Assembly: GCF_025562715.2 (NCBI RefSeq)
Contig: NZ_JAPFCC010000001.1
Span: 2,312,501-2,376,500, forward strand
Length of the DNA stretch: 64,000 nt
Direction of reading: 5' to 3'
Source of the DNA: Endozoicomonas gorgoniicola
Lineage (GTDB): Bacteria > Pseudomonadota > Gammaproteobacteria > Pseudomonadales > Endozoicomonadaceae
The notes beneath the pieces were generated by a model. That model made no database searches and was not told the DNA's origin. It saw only the letters and a list, made by a program, of their open reading frames with translations. The position numbers and the translations under genes were made by a program. The stretch's first letter is position 1, and every line of letters begins with the position of its first letter. Of the stretch, positions 26,323-36,946 are shown piece by piece.

Positions 26323-28047
26323 TAGCCCGGATATTTCATAAAAAGAGGCAAGTTCCGCCCAATCACTTGATATAATTGGGTCGACCAAAAAAATGCTTCG
26401 GAAGAAGCAAACCGGAACTTGCCATGAACAAATTTACACAAGAACAGCTTCGTTTTCACCCCTCCAACGGAAAAACTATCCGGGCAGACTTCAATGGCGG
26501 AGAATTATCCTCTGATTTTGGCGCCCTGATGCTACGTGAAACAATGCTTCACAGCGGTATCATATCCAGGCTGACTGACGGCATTGACGATAAACGTCAT
26601 CAATCCTACATCGACCACACCCTGCAAGAACTCATTGCCCAAAGAGTTTTGCAAATGGCCTGTGGTTATGAAGATGCAAACGACAGCAACCATCTGCGTA
26701 AAGACCCAATCTTTAAGCTTGCCAATGGAAGAAACCCACTGGACGATGATAACCATCTGGCTTCCGCTCCAACGTATACAAGGCTTGGTCAGTCCATGAC
26801 CAAACGGGATATTTATAATATGACCAAAGCACTGGCTGATCACTTCATCAGCAGTTATGAATACCCGCCATTAGCCATCATTATCGACCTGGATCATACG
26901 CCTGCTATCACCCATGGCGGCCAGCAGATGAACCTGTTCAACGCCAAATATCAAGACTACTGTTACTTGCCCTTAATGATCTTTGAGGGGCTCAGCGGCA
27001 AGCTGATCACTTCGATCCTGCGTCCTGGAAAAACACCCACAGGCCGAGAGAATGCAGCTATTCTCCAGCGCCTCATTAAGCTGATCCGTACAAGATGGCC
27101 GAAAACCCATTTACTGGTTCGTGGGGATAGCCACTTTGCCCAACCAGAGTTAATGCAGGTTGTTCAGGATGACCCTCACTCCGACTACGTGCTGGGAAAA
27201 GGCGCAGGACACAAGACGGCCTTGCGACCTAAAGCCAAAGAGTTGCTGGATGAAGCGCGGAAAGCTCTCGACGTTAAAACCGGGCTGGCAAAACTGAACA
27301 ACATGCCAGAGCCTGAGCGACTCAGGCTCTACGGAGAAACGGACTATCAGGCAAAAAGCTGGAAAGGGCTGGACACCCGGATAATCTATAAGGCAGAGGT
27401 CAACCAGAAAGGCGACAATCCCCGCTTTATTGTGACTTCGATGATGGAGGCTTCCCCCGAGGAAATATATGAAGACCTTTATTGTCCCAGAGGGCAGGAT
27501 GAGAACTTCATTAAGCATCTGAAAAGTGATTTGTCCGGTGATCGCTTGTCAGATCAAGGCTTTCTGGCAAATCACCTGAGAATGTTTTACGCCTGCGCTG
27601 CTTATGTTCTTCACTATGAGCTGAGAACCAAGGCACTGAAAGGTACGGAGCTGGAAAAGGCACAGCCATCAACCGTGATCACAAAACTTTGTAAGGTCGC
27701 GGTTAAAGTGGTTGAGTATAAAGACCGAATCAAACTTCACTTGCCCCGCAGCTGTCCAATAAAAGGGCTTTTGCAGCATATAACCGAAGTCTTTTATTCA
27801 ATGCCGCTGCCTCGACCGGGATAGTCAGCTTCATAAACTCAATCAGAATAAAATAGCGACCAACAGAAAGAGTGTTGGGGAATTCTGTTGTCCTGAAAAA
27901 GCAGGTGCTGATCAAAAAACATCCGAATTAATGGTGAGTTCGGGTTGTAATACCTTTTTCATGGACAGTAGAGCAACAGACCTCCGAAAAAATCAGAATG
28001 GGATGTTTTTTCCGGAACTTGTTGCTCATTTATGAAATATTCGGGTT
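26323..28047 (+). mobile_element. IS1380-type insertion sequence
   Basis: An element of about 1.7 kb with imperfect terminal repeats: left tagcccggatatttcataaa (from 26323), right complement taacccgaatatttcataaa (to 28047), with further partial matching inward including caagttccg near both ends. No clear target duplication is visible. It carries one intact transposase gene. The right 220 bp after the transposase are noncoding. Confidence 0.8.
26424..27824 (+). CDS. IS1380-family transposase
   Basis: A DDE transposase of 466 residues. Family landmarks include the early FNGGELSSDFGALMLRE, the first catalytic region IIDLDHTPAITHGGQQM, LLVRGDSHFAQPELM (second Asp), and the C-terminal CPRGQDENFIKHLKSDLSGDRLSDQGFLANHLRM with the catalytic Glu. 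The ATG at 26424 (MNKFTQEQL) fits the family start; the 16 residues upstream are unlikely to be translated. The gene appears intact. Confidence 0.93.
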   Translation: MNKFTQEQLRFHPSNGKTIRADFNGGELSSDFGALMLRETMLHSGIISRLTDGIDDKRHQSYIDHTLQELIAQRVLQMACGYEDANDSNHLRKDPIFKLANGRNPLDDDNHLASAPTYTRLGQSMTKRDIYNMTKALADHFISSYEYPPLAIIIDLDHTPAITHGGQQMNLFNAKYQDYCYLPLMIFEGLSGKLITSILRPGKTPTGRENAAILQRLIKLIRTRWPKTHLLVRGDSHFAQPELMQVVQDDPHSDYVLGKGAGHKTALRPKAKELLDEARKALDVKTGLAKLNNMPEPERLRLYGETDYQAKSWKGLDTRIIYKAEVNQKGDNPRFIVTSMMEASPEEIYEDLYCPRGQDENFIKHLKSDLSGDRLSDQGFLANHLRMFYACAAYVLHYELRTKALKGTELEKAQPSTVITKLCKVAVKVVEYKDRIKLHLPRSCPIKGLLQHITEVFYSMPLPRPG

Positions 28048-28851
28048 AGGGCATCAGTTAAAAATATTGAACCTGCTGATCGCATTTTTGGGAAATATCT
28101 TAATGAATGTACCCGGCAATAACTTTAGCTGTGCCTCAGGAGGGGCGGACTTTAAGGTCAGAGCGCCTTCTGAGTAACTCCTTCGGGACTAGTTATTTGC
28201 ATAGAGTCAAGATGGTGCGGCTGTTTCAATTTCGACCAGTTTGTAACCCATGTCTTCAGCGCGCTTTCTCATGTTTTTAATGACTCGGTCACGGTATTGC
28301 TCCTCGTAGTAATCCTGACCTCTATCTACGTACTCTGAGCCGTTTTTCAGCATGCTGTAAATCAGCCGGGCAAGTTTATGTGCAGTCGCTGTAATCGCTT
28401 TTGGTGCCCCCAGCTTACTTCTCATTCGACGATAATAGGCTCCCAGCGCACTTTTCGAACTCACCAGAGTCAGTGCAGCCATACGCAGAGCAGAAGCGGC
28501 CCGGTTAGGGATTCTTTTGGTCTTGCTGCTCAACACTTTGCCTCCTGATATCTTGTTTCCCGGGCTCAGTCCCAGCCAGGAACAAAAGTGCTTCACTGTC
28601 GGCCAGCGACTCATGTCTGTACCAATTTCAGAAACTACCTTCAGGGCGGTATTTTCCTCTATTCCCTCAATCGATGTCAGATCTACCCCTGTCACCCGGT
28701 AAAGGTGAGTTCTTACATCAAAAGCAGGGGCGCTGGCTGATTTGCGTTTTGCAGGCAGAGAGATACTCTCGGACTTATCATCAAACTGGTTCAACTAGTC
28801 TTCCAATGCCTTGTCACAATCTTCAATTTGCTTTTCGTAAAAATCATAAAG

Positions 28852-29972
28852 CCTGAATTCAAGTCATAAGTGCATAACCCATGACTTTTCTTGCATCTAT
28901 TCCAGTTGACTCTTTAAATGCCTCATAAGGAGTCTTGTAGCCCAGGCACTTTCTTGGCCTGTTGTTCAGCTTATCCACTGCAATGATGACATCTTTTTCT
29001 GTCACGCCATTAAGCTCCATCGACTTGGGGAAATACTGCCTTAGCAAACCATTAGCATTCTCATTCTGGCCTCTTTCCCAAGAATGGTAGGGGGCAGCAA
29101 AGTAGCTGTCACATTTTAAAGCTTTGGCAATTGATTCATGCTGAACAAACTCCTTTCCATTGTCGTATGTTATTGTCTTTACAAACCTTTTCAGAGGCTT
29201 GAGTACGTCAATTATTCCCTGTTTAACCGCTTTTGCCTTCTTGCCTGGTAGAGGGACAGCAAGGCGAAGCTTGGTTTTTCGTTCATCTAATGTAGCGATG
29301 GCTCCTTTATGATTTTTACCTATTACAGTATCAGCTTCCCAGTCACCAACTCGCTCTCTGTTGTTGACCACTTCGGGGCGTTCTTCAATGCCAACCCGAT
29401 TTGGTATACCGGTTCGGTTATGAGCTGAACCGTATCGCTTTCGATAAGTTTTTTTCTGGTGCCTCAAGTGCTTATAGAGCGAGCCTCCGCGCCGTTTATC
29501 ATCCGCTACAAATTGATAAATCGTCTCATGATGCAGCTTGATTACACCGTCCTTTTCAAGCCTTCCAGCCACTTGTTCAGGACTCCAATCTGAACGGATA
29601 TCGTTTGAAATACGTTGTTTAATGTCGTCTGTCAGCTTAATAGCTTTTGGCTTATCTTTGTGCCGCTGCCGAGCTGTGCGATTAGCCTGTTGGTGCCTGT
29701 ACCCTCTTTGCCCTTTATTGCGGTTTACTTCTCGCGACACGGTAGGCTGTGAACGGCCAAGCTTTTTAGCAATTTTGTTTTGTGAAGTCCCATTTTTGAG
29801 TTCAGTTTCGATATAATATCTCTCTTCAGAGCTCAGGTGTGTATAGGCCATCCTTGGCTTCCTCTGTATGGTTTGGTTGCTTTACAGAATACCCCTGAGT
29901 TCTGATTCACTTCAAAGGTTCTGAAACAATCCTCTGGTTACAGAGGTTATGCACTTATGATACGAATTCAGG
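28852..29972 (-). mobile_element. IS30-family element, copy 1
   Basis: A 1,121-bp element with terminal repeats starting cctgaattc and continuing into tcataagtgcataacc on both ends, flanked by an exact 3-bp duplication aag (28849-28851 and 29973-29975). It is inserted in the IS110-type transposase gene. It is the same length as copy 2 at 31588-32708 and appears identical wherever I compared them, in opposite orientation. Confidence 0.95.
28859..29851 (-). CDS. IS30-family transposase (copy 1)
   Basis: A 330-residue DDE transposase. The N-terminal helix-turn-helix is LSSEERYYIETELKNG followed by QNKIAKKLGRSQPTVSREV. The catalytic core has VGDWEADTVIGKNHKG (first Asp), TITYDNGKEF (second Asp) and ENANGLLRQYFPKS with the catalytic Glu in GQNENANG. 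The stop codon lies within the terminal repeat. The protein is identical to that at 31709-32701, so both copies are recent and probably functional. Confidence 0.95.
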   Translation of the reverse strand: MAYTHLSSEERYYIETELKNGTSQNKIAKKLGRSQPTVSREVNRNKGQRGYRHQQANRTARQRHKDKPKAIKLTDDIKQRISNDIRSDWSPEQVAGRLEKDGVIKLHHETIYQFVADDKRRGGSLYKHLRHQKKTYRKRYGSAHNRTGIPNRVGIEERPEVVNNRERVGDWEADTVIGKNHKGAIATLDERKTKLRLAVPLPGKKAKAVKQGIIDVLKPLKRFVKTITYDNGKEFVQHESIAKALKCDSYFAAPYHSWERGQNENANGLLRQYFPKSMELNGVTEKDVIIAVDKLNNRPRKCLGYKTPYEAFKESTGIDARKVMGYALMT

Positions 29973-30692
29973 AAGCTCAACAGACTGCTTTAAGGCAAAT
30001 AGGTGTTCCACCCGGTAATGCCCATGCAGTGACTTAGCAATGACTTTCTCTGATTTTTTACAATGAGAGTCCCGGTGTTTGGCCAGTACCTCTGGGTCAC
30101 GCTCTCCCGCGAGAATGGAGAGAATGATACCCATCCCCGTTTTGCCAGTGATATCCGCAACGACATTGTCCAACAACAGGTTCATTTGCCGTAAAGCTTT
30201 CTGCATGTGCTGTATGTGCGACGCCCGGTAACGGATCAGGGTTTCACGCTGACGCATATAGGCACGCAAGGCACACACCTGATCTTCAGGGCGAAAAGCT
30301 CCCTCAAGCAGGCCATGAGTATGCAGTTGTTGTAACCACTGACAGTCCTGCACATCACTTTTACGACCAGGGACGTTTTTAACATGACGAGCATTCACCA
30401 GTTTGACGTCAAGGCCGTGCTCTTCAAGCATTTCGAAAGCGGGAATCCAATAGATTCCGGTAGACTCCATGACCACGGTCGTAATTCCGATTTTCACGAG
30501 CCATTGAGTCATCATTTCGAGATCAGAGGTAAAGCAGGCAAAAGACCGAACCGACTGTTCATCGAGCTCTTTAGGGACAGCAACAAAGTGGAACTCTGAA
30601 CCAATATCAATGCCTGCAGCATAGAGGTTCACGGTTTTTAGATGGCCAGATATCCGCTTTTGAACTTTAGCCGGATTTGGGTTGTGTTTCAT

Positions 30693-30943
30693 GACTGCGT
30701 TCCTACACTACTGAACGAAGGCATATCCGGGTATGGGGCTGTCGATCATATGCAGTCTTCTGAACGAGATCGCCAGGCGTCATCAGTGATGCGGTCGCCA
30801 GCCTCCCGACCACGCTAAACTTCGGGCAAGAGCACCAGTGTGCGTTCGGTCTCTGGCTCGGATATGCCTCCTTCCTTATCGTAGGACGAAGAATTGAGGT
30901 TGGCAGCTAAGAGTTACTCTGGGTTGTGTGCCCGCCGGGCGGG
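30693..30943 (-). other. noncoding 5' flank of the IS110-type element
   Basis: These 251 bp precede the IS110-type transposase and hold no gene. In IS110-family elements the noncoding end next to the recombinase gene can encode a bridge RNA, so this stretch is a candidate by position only. A perfect short palindrome gcccgccgggcgggc at 30930-30944 touches the stop codon of the next gene and may terminate it. The exact end of the IS element is not visible. Confidence 0.4.
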
Positions 30944-31587
30944 CTAGTCCGCTAAACCGGAACATCTGACGATGGCGCCTTTATTATCAGAGTGACCGGA
31001 GTGGCTATCATGCACTGAAGCTGAGGAAGCAGGTGTCTCCATATTGTTAGTCTCGGGAGCAAAAACGACTGCAGGTGTAATAAGTATCTCGACCTGATTT
31101 TGGATTTCTTTGACGAGTACAGACTTAAAACTGCCGCGTGCATTACTAAACATTCCATATCGCCATATTTGAGCTAAATTACCAAAGCGTGTTTTTGGAT
31201 TTCCATTACCATCCTCTCCATGGATAATGACATCCTCATCGTCTTTATCTATAGTGAAGACTTTAGTTAACGGCTCTGTCCTGGTTCCCCCCGCTCCATG
31301 AAATTTGTCAGCATTTTTTCCATCCTTTTCCAGGTCTCTGGTGGTTACAAAGACCAAGAGCTGTCTGGGAGCAAGCCCTGCAGGACAATCAACCTCCCCT
31401 TCAAGCCATGCCCTTAACCTTAACTTCATTGCAAAGGCAGTATACTTATCAAGAACGCCTAACCTTAACTGATAGTAGCCTGTTTCCTTATTACTAAATA
31501 CCAGACTCATCTTTTCTTGAATTGAGTGCTTAATAATCTCCGCCTGTTGATAATTACTTAATTCCTTATGGTCAGATTTTGATTGAT

Positions 31588-32708
31588 CCTGAATTCGTAT
31601 CATAAGTGCATAACCTCTGTAACCAGAGGATTGTTTCAGAACCTTTGAAGTGAATCAGAACTCAGGGGTATTCTGTAAAGCAACCAAACCATACAGAGGA
31701 AGCCAAGGATGGCCTATACACACCTGAGCTCTGAAGAGAGATATTATATCGAAACTGAACTCAAAAATGGGACTTCACAAAACAAAATTGCTAAAAAGCT
31801 TGGCCGTTCACAGCCTACCGTGTCGCGAGAAGTAAACCGCAATAAAGGGCAAAGAGGGTACAGGCACCAACAGGCTAATCGCACAGCTCGGCAGCGGCAC
31901 AAAGATAAGCCAAAAGCTATTAAGCTGACAGACGACATTAAACAACGTATTTCAAACGATATCCGTTCAGATTGGAGTCCTGAACAAGTGGCTGGAAGGC
32001 TTGAAAAGGACGGTGTAATCAAGCTGCATCATGAGACGATTTATCAATTTGTAGCGGATGATAAACGGCGCGGAGGCTCGCTCTATAAGCACTTGAGGCA
32101 CCAGAAAAAAACTTATCGAAAGCGATACGGTTCAGCTCATAACCGAACCGGTATACCAAATCGGGTTGGCATTGAAGAACGCCCCGAAGTGGTCAACAAC
32201 AGAGAGCGAGTTGGTGACTGGGAAGCTGATACTGTAATAGGTAAAAATCATAAAGGAGCCATCGCTACATTAGATGAACGAAAAACCAAGCTTCGCCTTG
32301 CTGTCCCTCTACCAGGCAAGAAGGCAAAAGCGGTTAAACAGGGAATAATTGACGTACTCAAGCCTCTGAAAAGGTTTGTAAAGACAATAACATACGACAA
32401 TGGAAAGGAGTTTGTTCAGCATGAATCAATTGCCAAAGCTTTAAAATGTGACAGCTACTTTGCTGCCCCCTACCATTCTTGGGAAAGAGGCCAGAATGAG
32501 AATGCTAATGGTTTGCTAAGGCAGTATTTCCCCAAGTCGATGGAGCTTAATGGCGTGACAGAAAAAGATGTCATCATTGCAGTGGATAAGCTGAACAACA
32601 GGCCAAGAAAGTGCCTGGGCTACAAGACTCCTTATGAGGCATTTAAAGAGTCAACTGGAATAGATGCAAGAAAAGTCATGGGTTATGCACTTATGACTTG
32701 AATTCAGG
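31588..32708 (+). mobile_element. IS30-family element, copy 2
   Basis: A 1,121-bp element in inverted orientation to copy 1, with the same terminal repeats and its own exact 3-bp duplication gat (31585-31587 and 32709-32711). The two copies therefore inserted independently and are not the ends of one composite transposon. Together they form 1.1-kb inverted repeats around 1,615 bp. Confidence 0.95.
31709..32701 (+). CDS. IS30-family transposase (copy 2)
   Basis: A 330-residue protein identical in sequence to the product of 28859-29851, with the same helix-turn-helix and DDE residues. It is intact. The stop codon tga at 32699-32701 lies inside the right terminal repeat. Confidence 0.95.
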   Translation: MAYTHLSSEERYYIETELKNGTSQNKIAKKLGRSQPTVSREVNRNKGQRGYRHQQANRTARQRHKDKPKAIKLTDDIKQRISNDIRSDWSPEQVAGRLEKDGVIKLHHETIYQFVADDKRRGGSLYKHLRHQKKTYRKRYGSAHNRTGIPNRVGIEERPEVVNNRERVGDWEADTVIGKNHKGAIATLDERKTKLRLAVPLPGKKAKAVKQGIIDVLKPLKRFVKTITYDNGKEFVQHESIAKALKCDSYFAAPYHSWERGQNENANGLLRQYFPKSMELNGVTEKDVIIAVDKLNNRPRKCLGYKTPYEAFKESTGIDARKVMGYALMT

Positions 32709-34886
32709 GATTACCATCGTTCTTCAGGATTTGAACACCGATATCATTCTTATCTTTTGAATTGCCTTCAAGGTCGCAACTTGTGAACGAGAGCGCCAGT
32801 TTTGCATTGATCCAGGATTGTGTCTGAAATGAAAAGGTTAGCCCGCAATAATTTGTTTCTACCGGGCTTTCTGGTGTCAGCCCAGAGAGATGACGAGCCA
32901 CAAAGCCCTCCTGTTCAGGCTTCCATTCTTGACCAAGATCCAGCGTGCTGGCAAGAGGTTGAAGACCCGTTGCTGAAGGCCTGATGTCGACACTCTCTAA
33001 CTTCCCATTTTCTTCTGCCGTGGTTAAGCCACTCCCTTCAGCTCCTGATACCTTCTGACTGCAAACTCCGTAGTTGCAGAGCGGGCAATGGATGTCTTTT
33101 GTATGTACCTTCCTGTGAGGCGGTTCTTCCCCTTCGTCGCCTTCCTGGTCATGCCCCTCATGGTTCTTTAAGGCTGTATTGGTGTGGGTGTTATGACTTA
33201 CTCTGACTTCTTGCCCGCCTGCTGCCGGGGGTGAAGATGTTTCGGATTGCCTGTGACTTTCTTCGCCTTTATTGGGTACCTGCCTGCCATAGGACCGGCT
33301 TGAAAGATCCGCTGAAAACATCTCCCGGAATTGATGCGCCAGTGCTTTAAGACCGGAAATCAGAGACTCAGTTTGTTGTATTGGCACGTTAATGTCGTCT
33401 GTTTCTGGCTGCAACTGTTGCTCCAGCCGTCTTTTCAATGCCCGGTAAACCAGCCCCGTGGCCGTATTTTGCCACCGGTCATAGAACAGGACTTCTTCGT
33501 GCGTTAACTCGCTGGAAACAATAAGAACGCTCTGGTAATCAGTGCCTAAGGAGTATTGAGACAGTGCCTGTATCAGGGCGTTGTCATCACGCTGCTGCAG
33601 TTCCTGGTTATCAGTAACCAGCGATGCCATCAGGAATGACAAAATCCCCGGAGAACCCTGATCGTTTTCCGTTATTCCGGCTGATGATGTCTCCAAATCA
33701 TTCAGGTGCTCAAGGTCAGCTTCAATCAGCATGACTCTGTTATCAAGAATCCGGGCCAGATCACCACGACCCAGAGCTATGGCCTGCTGTATTTTTTTCC
33801 GGAGGACTTTTAATAGTCGTCGTTTATTTTCCTGATTCTTCTTGATCAGCTCTTCCGCTGAATCCTGCGCTGGATACTCACTGTCGTCATAGACAATAAC
33901 CAGCGGCTCAGCATCAGGTTCGGCATCGAAGGAATAATGAGTGCTGTCATTATCGTCACCATCACCGCCACCACTTCCGGAAGCCATCAGACCACCAGTG
34001 ACAGTATCTGCAATATCCTTCAAAGCTTCAGTATCCAGTAGTGCGAGATAGCTTTGCGTCTGGATGTTGATCAGCTCTTCGTACAGAGAAGCCAGGCTTG
34101 TGCCCCGGAGAATGTCGCCCCGGGTAATGACTACCCGCATAGATGCATCGCTGACAGAAATAGCCACAGCAGGATAAGACGGTTTTTTAACCAGTTGCTG
34201 CCAGTTAGCAATCGCCCGCTCCAACTCTCCCTCAAGCCTGTTTCTTTTTCTGTCGTTCACCTCTCTGAAAAAAGAAGCATCAGGAATCAATCTGTTTTTT
34301 AACAATGTTTCTAAAACGGATGCCTGAGAAGGTGACTCCGTCAGCCACTGGTTTTTGTGGCTCCATACATCTCCGGACCTGCCTGAAAAAACAACACCGG
34401 CGCTTCCGGCAGCTGATAAAACGGTTGACAGGAAATAGAAAAGTGAACTGGCAGAAGATGGAGTGAAAACCGCTCTGTTATCGTCAACCGTTTTAAAGCA
34501 CACCTGACGACTGTCTGTTAAAAACGCCTTTCCCGAAAAACCTGAAGTTAAATCGCCAACGGTTTCACAAACAACACTGTCGGAGGCAGCAAAAAGCAAT
34601 GAACTGTTAAACAGGGCGGACAAGGAAAAGTGAATAAAAAAAAATGAAAATATGGTACACACGAATAACTTTGACTTCTTCAAGTTTGGTCTCCTTCGAA
34701 TCAAGATTATTCAGATGGCTTTGAAGATGATTCGAAGACAAACCCGGTAGTTTAAAACAACGAACATCTACATCATCCAAAAAGCACCGAACCAAGATTA
34801 GCATCAATCTCAAATGACACATTCAGGAATGCCCAACCTCCAAAACCCTGTTCTTGCACTCCTCACAATCCCGACTATTTTACTTA

Positions 34887-36608
34887 GTGCCTGTCCGAAA
34901 ACCCTCAAGCCCTTGAAAAACACAGCCTGAGGCCAAATATAATACTCGAAGATTTTCCCAGACAGGCTGTTTTCGAGTTTATGCGTCAAACCATTAATCC
35001 ACAAATGCAGTTGGGCGAGGTTGATATCTCCGCCATCACATTCAACCCCAAGTCCAGAGATGATATTCCCCGGCTTTTGCGGGGCTTGCAGCACATATGG
35101 GTTACACCTGATCTGAGAGAGCAGGTCTTTCAAGTTCTTGAAAGTATGATTCCTGCCAGCAGTAATAATGGTCGTCCCGGTATGGATCTCTGGAACATAC
35201 TGGTGTTTGGCACCCTGCGGCTGGTCACTAACTGTGATTATGACCGTCTTCAGGAGCTGGCCAATGAACACGGCACGCTACGGAAAATGCTTGGGCACGG
35301 TCCTTACTGCACGCACTCTTATCATATCCAGACATTGCAGGATAATATCAGCCTGTTCACGCCCGAAATACTGGACCAGGTAAACCAGATTGTCGTGGCA
35401 GCAGGCCATCAACTGGTTAAAAAAAAGATGAGCCGCTATATGGCCGTGCCGATTCGTTTGTAGTCAAGACCGATGTTCATTTTCCCACAGACATCAGCCT
35501 GTTAAACGATGCCTGTCGTAAGGCTATTGAGTTTGCGTCCACCCTGGCTGGCCAGTACCAGTTACCAGCGTGGCGTCAGCGGGAATACCTGAAAAAACAG
35601 CATCGAAAGCGCTATCACAAGGTGCGGAATCTGAAACATTCCGTTGCTGCCTGCGAGTTTAAACAGCGGTCACGTCAGCACGATATTGAAACGGCACACC
35701 TTGAATACATTAAGTACAGTCTCGACATTATCCGCAAGGCAGAAAGCACAGCTGCCCTGGTAGAAAAAAGCGCCCCCGATGAGTCTGCGCTGGAGAATCT
35801 CAAATACTACATTGCCCACAGTCGTCACCAGATTAATCTGATTTATCGTCGGGTGATCGAGCATCAGCAGATTCCTCACAGCGACAAGGTGTTCTCGATT
35901 TTTGAACCCCACACAGAATGGATCAGCAAGGGTAAAGCCGGAGTTCCTGTAGAGTTGGGGTTGCGGGTATGCGTACTGCAAGACCAGTTTGGCTTCACGC
36001 TGAATCACCATGTGATGCAAAAGCAGACAGACGATCAGGTTGCAGTGCCTATCGCAAAAGGAGCAAAACAACGCTTTCCCATGCTGAGCCAGGTCAGTTA
36101 TGACAAAGGGTTCTGGAGCCCCGCCAACCTTGAGGAACTTGATGGCTTTCTGGAACGAACCATTCTGCCGAAGAAAGGCAGGCTTTCCGCAGAAGACAAA
36201 AAACGAGAGCACCACCTTGAGTTTACCCGGGCAAAAAGAAAGCATTCCGCCGTAGAGTCTGACATTAATGCTCTGGAAGCCAATGGCCTCGATAAATGTC
36301 CGGACAAGGGCATTGATGCCTTCAAGCGCTATGTTGCCCTTGCGGTTGTGGGTGGCAACCTGAAGCGCTTGGGCAGGATTTTACAAGAACGGGATTTTTA
36401 GCCCTACTGACAGCAGTCTTTTGCCGTCCGAAATTTGATCATGGGTGCATGAGGGTTCTGCACGTTCGTAAAATGGCAGTTTTGGCTATTTTGCAAGCAC
36501 TTTGATCAAGAAGTGCCCTATAAGCGAGACTCTGATAATGCTTGCGGAGCAGTTCTACTGTTTGATGAATGTCAGTGACTCAATTTTCATAGGTTTTCTG
36601 ACAGGCAC
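34887..36608 (+). mobile_element. ISNCY-like insertion sequence
   Basis: A 1,722-bp element bounded by inverted repeats gtgcctgtccgaaaacc (left, from 34887) and complement gtgcctgtcagaaaacc (right, to 36608), flanked by an exact 6-bp duplication tactta (34881-34886 and 36609-36614). It lies 182 bp upstream of the large secreted-protein gene and may have displaced its promoter. Confidence 0.9.
34981..36401 (+). CDS. ISNCY-type transposase in two frames, joined by a -1 shift
   Basis: The first frame (34981-35463) holds the N-terminal part (PRLLRGLQHIWVTPDLREQV, DLWNILVFGTLRLVTNCDYDRL). The homologous continuation lies in the -1 frame, entered at an A8 tract (35419-35426): GHQLVKKK then DEPLYGRADSFVVKTDVHFP, running to 36401. 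The second part contains the predicted catalytic segments SIFEPHTEWISKGKAG, SYDKGFWSPANLEEL and the C-terminal HSAVESDINALEANGLDKC with the Glu. The fused product would be 473 residues. It may be a programmed shift or transcript slippage at the A8 tract, or a loss-of-function length change. The family name is my best reading (ISDol1-like); I am confident that it is a DDE transposase. Confidence 0.8.
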
Positions 36609-36946
36609 TACTTAGCCGAGAAGTACATATCGTTATAAGACTCTTAATAAGGACATTCGGCTAATAATAAGGTCATCACCCGCTGATGACTCGAAAGATC
36701 AGAAATTTCCCTCTATTTTCTGGATGAATCAGGGGAACACCGAGCCGCTTAGTACGAACGTACTCTGAACTATCCGTTTATTTTCTGGTCATAACTACCA
36801 TTGATGAACTACGAGTTCGTGTCTCTGGCTCATTGCTTGAGCTTGCTGCTGATTCAACCGGCATCCCAAAGACAGGTTCCTTTCCGCCTTAACCAGATCA
36901 GGCGTTCATCGTTTGGCCACATTCAGGTGAGAAGGAACCACTGTTT
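36609..36946. other. intergenic region upstream of the type I secretion operon
   Basis: These 338 bp carry no gene. They should hold the promoter of the secretion operon. AAGGA lies 9-13 bp before the ATG at 36947. The stretch begins with the target duplication of the ISNCY-like element. Confidence 0.5.

Larger units (their letters stand above)
28207..30692 (-). pseudogene. IS110-type transposase, split by IS30 and carrying an in-frame stop
   Basis: Two parts: N-terminal 29973-30692 and C-terminal 28207-28848. Removing the IS30 element and one 3-bp duplication joins them in frame (SVEL-YDFYEKQIEDCDKALED). The N-terminal half carries the DEDD (RuvC-like) domain, with GIDIGSEFHFVAVPKE, VVMESTGIYWIPAFEML and KSDVQDCQWLQ. 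The C-terminal half is the Transposase_20-type domain with GIEENTALKVVSEIG and FCSWLGLSPGNKISGGK, the latter containing the serine region. A TAG codon at 28795-28797 additionally interrupts the frame, just before LNQFDDK, so the gene was already dead or died twice. The rebuilt length is about 453 codons. Confidence 0.88.
30944..34704 (-). pseudogene. large secreted protein gene, interrupted by IS30 copy 2
   Basis: Two parts, 32709-34704 and 30944-31584, join in frame when the IS30 copy and one 3-bp duplication are removed (KNDGN-QSKSDHKEL), giving a rebuilt protein of 878 residues. The start is followed by a signal peptide (FVCTIFSFFFIHFSLSALF ... LLFA). The middle has helical, charged segments with a repeated LIKKNQENKRRLLKVLRKK-type pattern; near residue 530 there is a His/Cys cluster CPLCNYGVCSQ that could bind metal. 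The C-terminal part after the insertion site is a mixed alpha/beta region (GYYQLRLGVLDKYTAFAMKL). I recognise no family. The present upstream part would end at residue 666 after only two or three foreign codons, so a truncated secreted product may still be made. Confidence 0.8.

Noticed and set aside
28859..29851. IS30 target site described as a conserved cctgaattcagg palindrome
   Set aside because: I first read gaattc as a 6-bp target duplication present at both sites. The flanks beyond it give clean 3-bp duplications, so cctgaattc belongs to the terminal repeats of the element.
28849..32711. Composite transposon bounded by the two IS30 copies
   Set aside because: Each copy has its own matching 3-bp duplication (aag, gat), and each interrupts a gene that rejoins in frame across that copy alone. 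The segment between them was therefore not moved as a unit.
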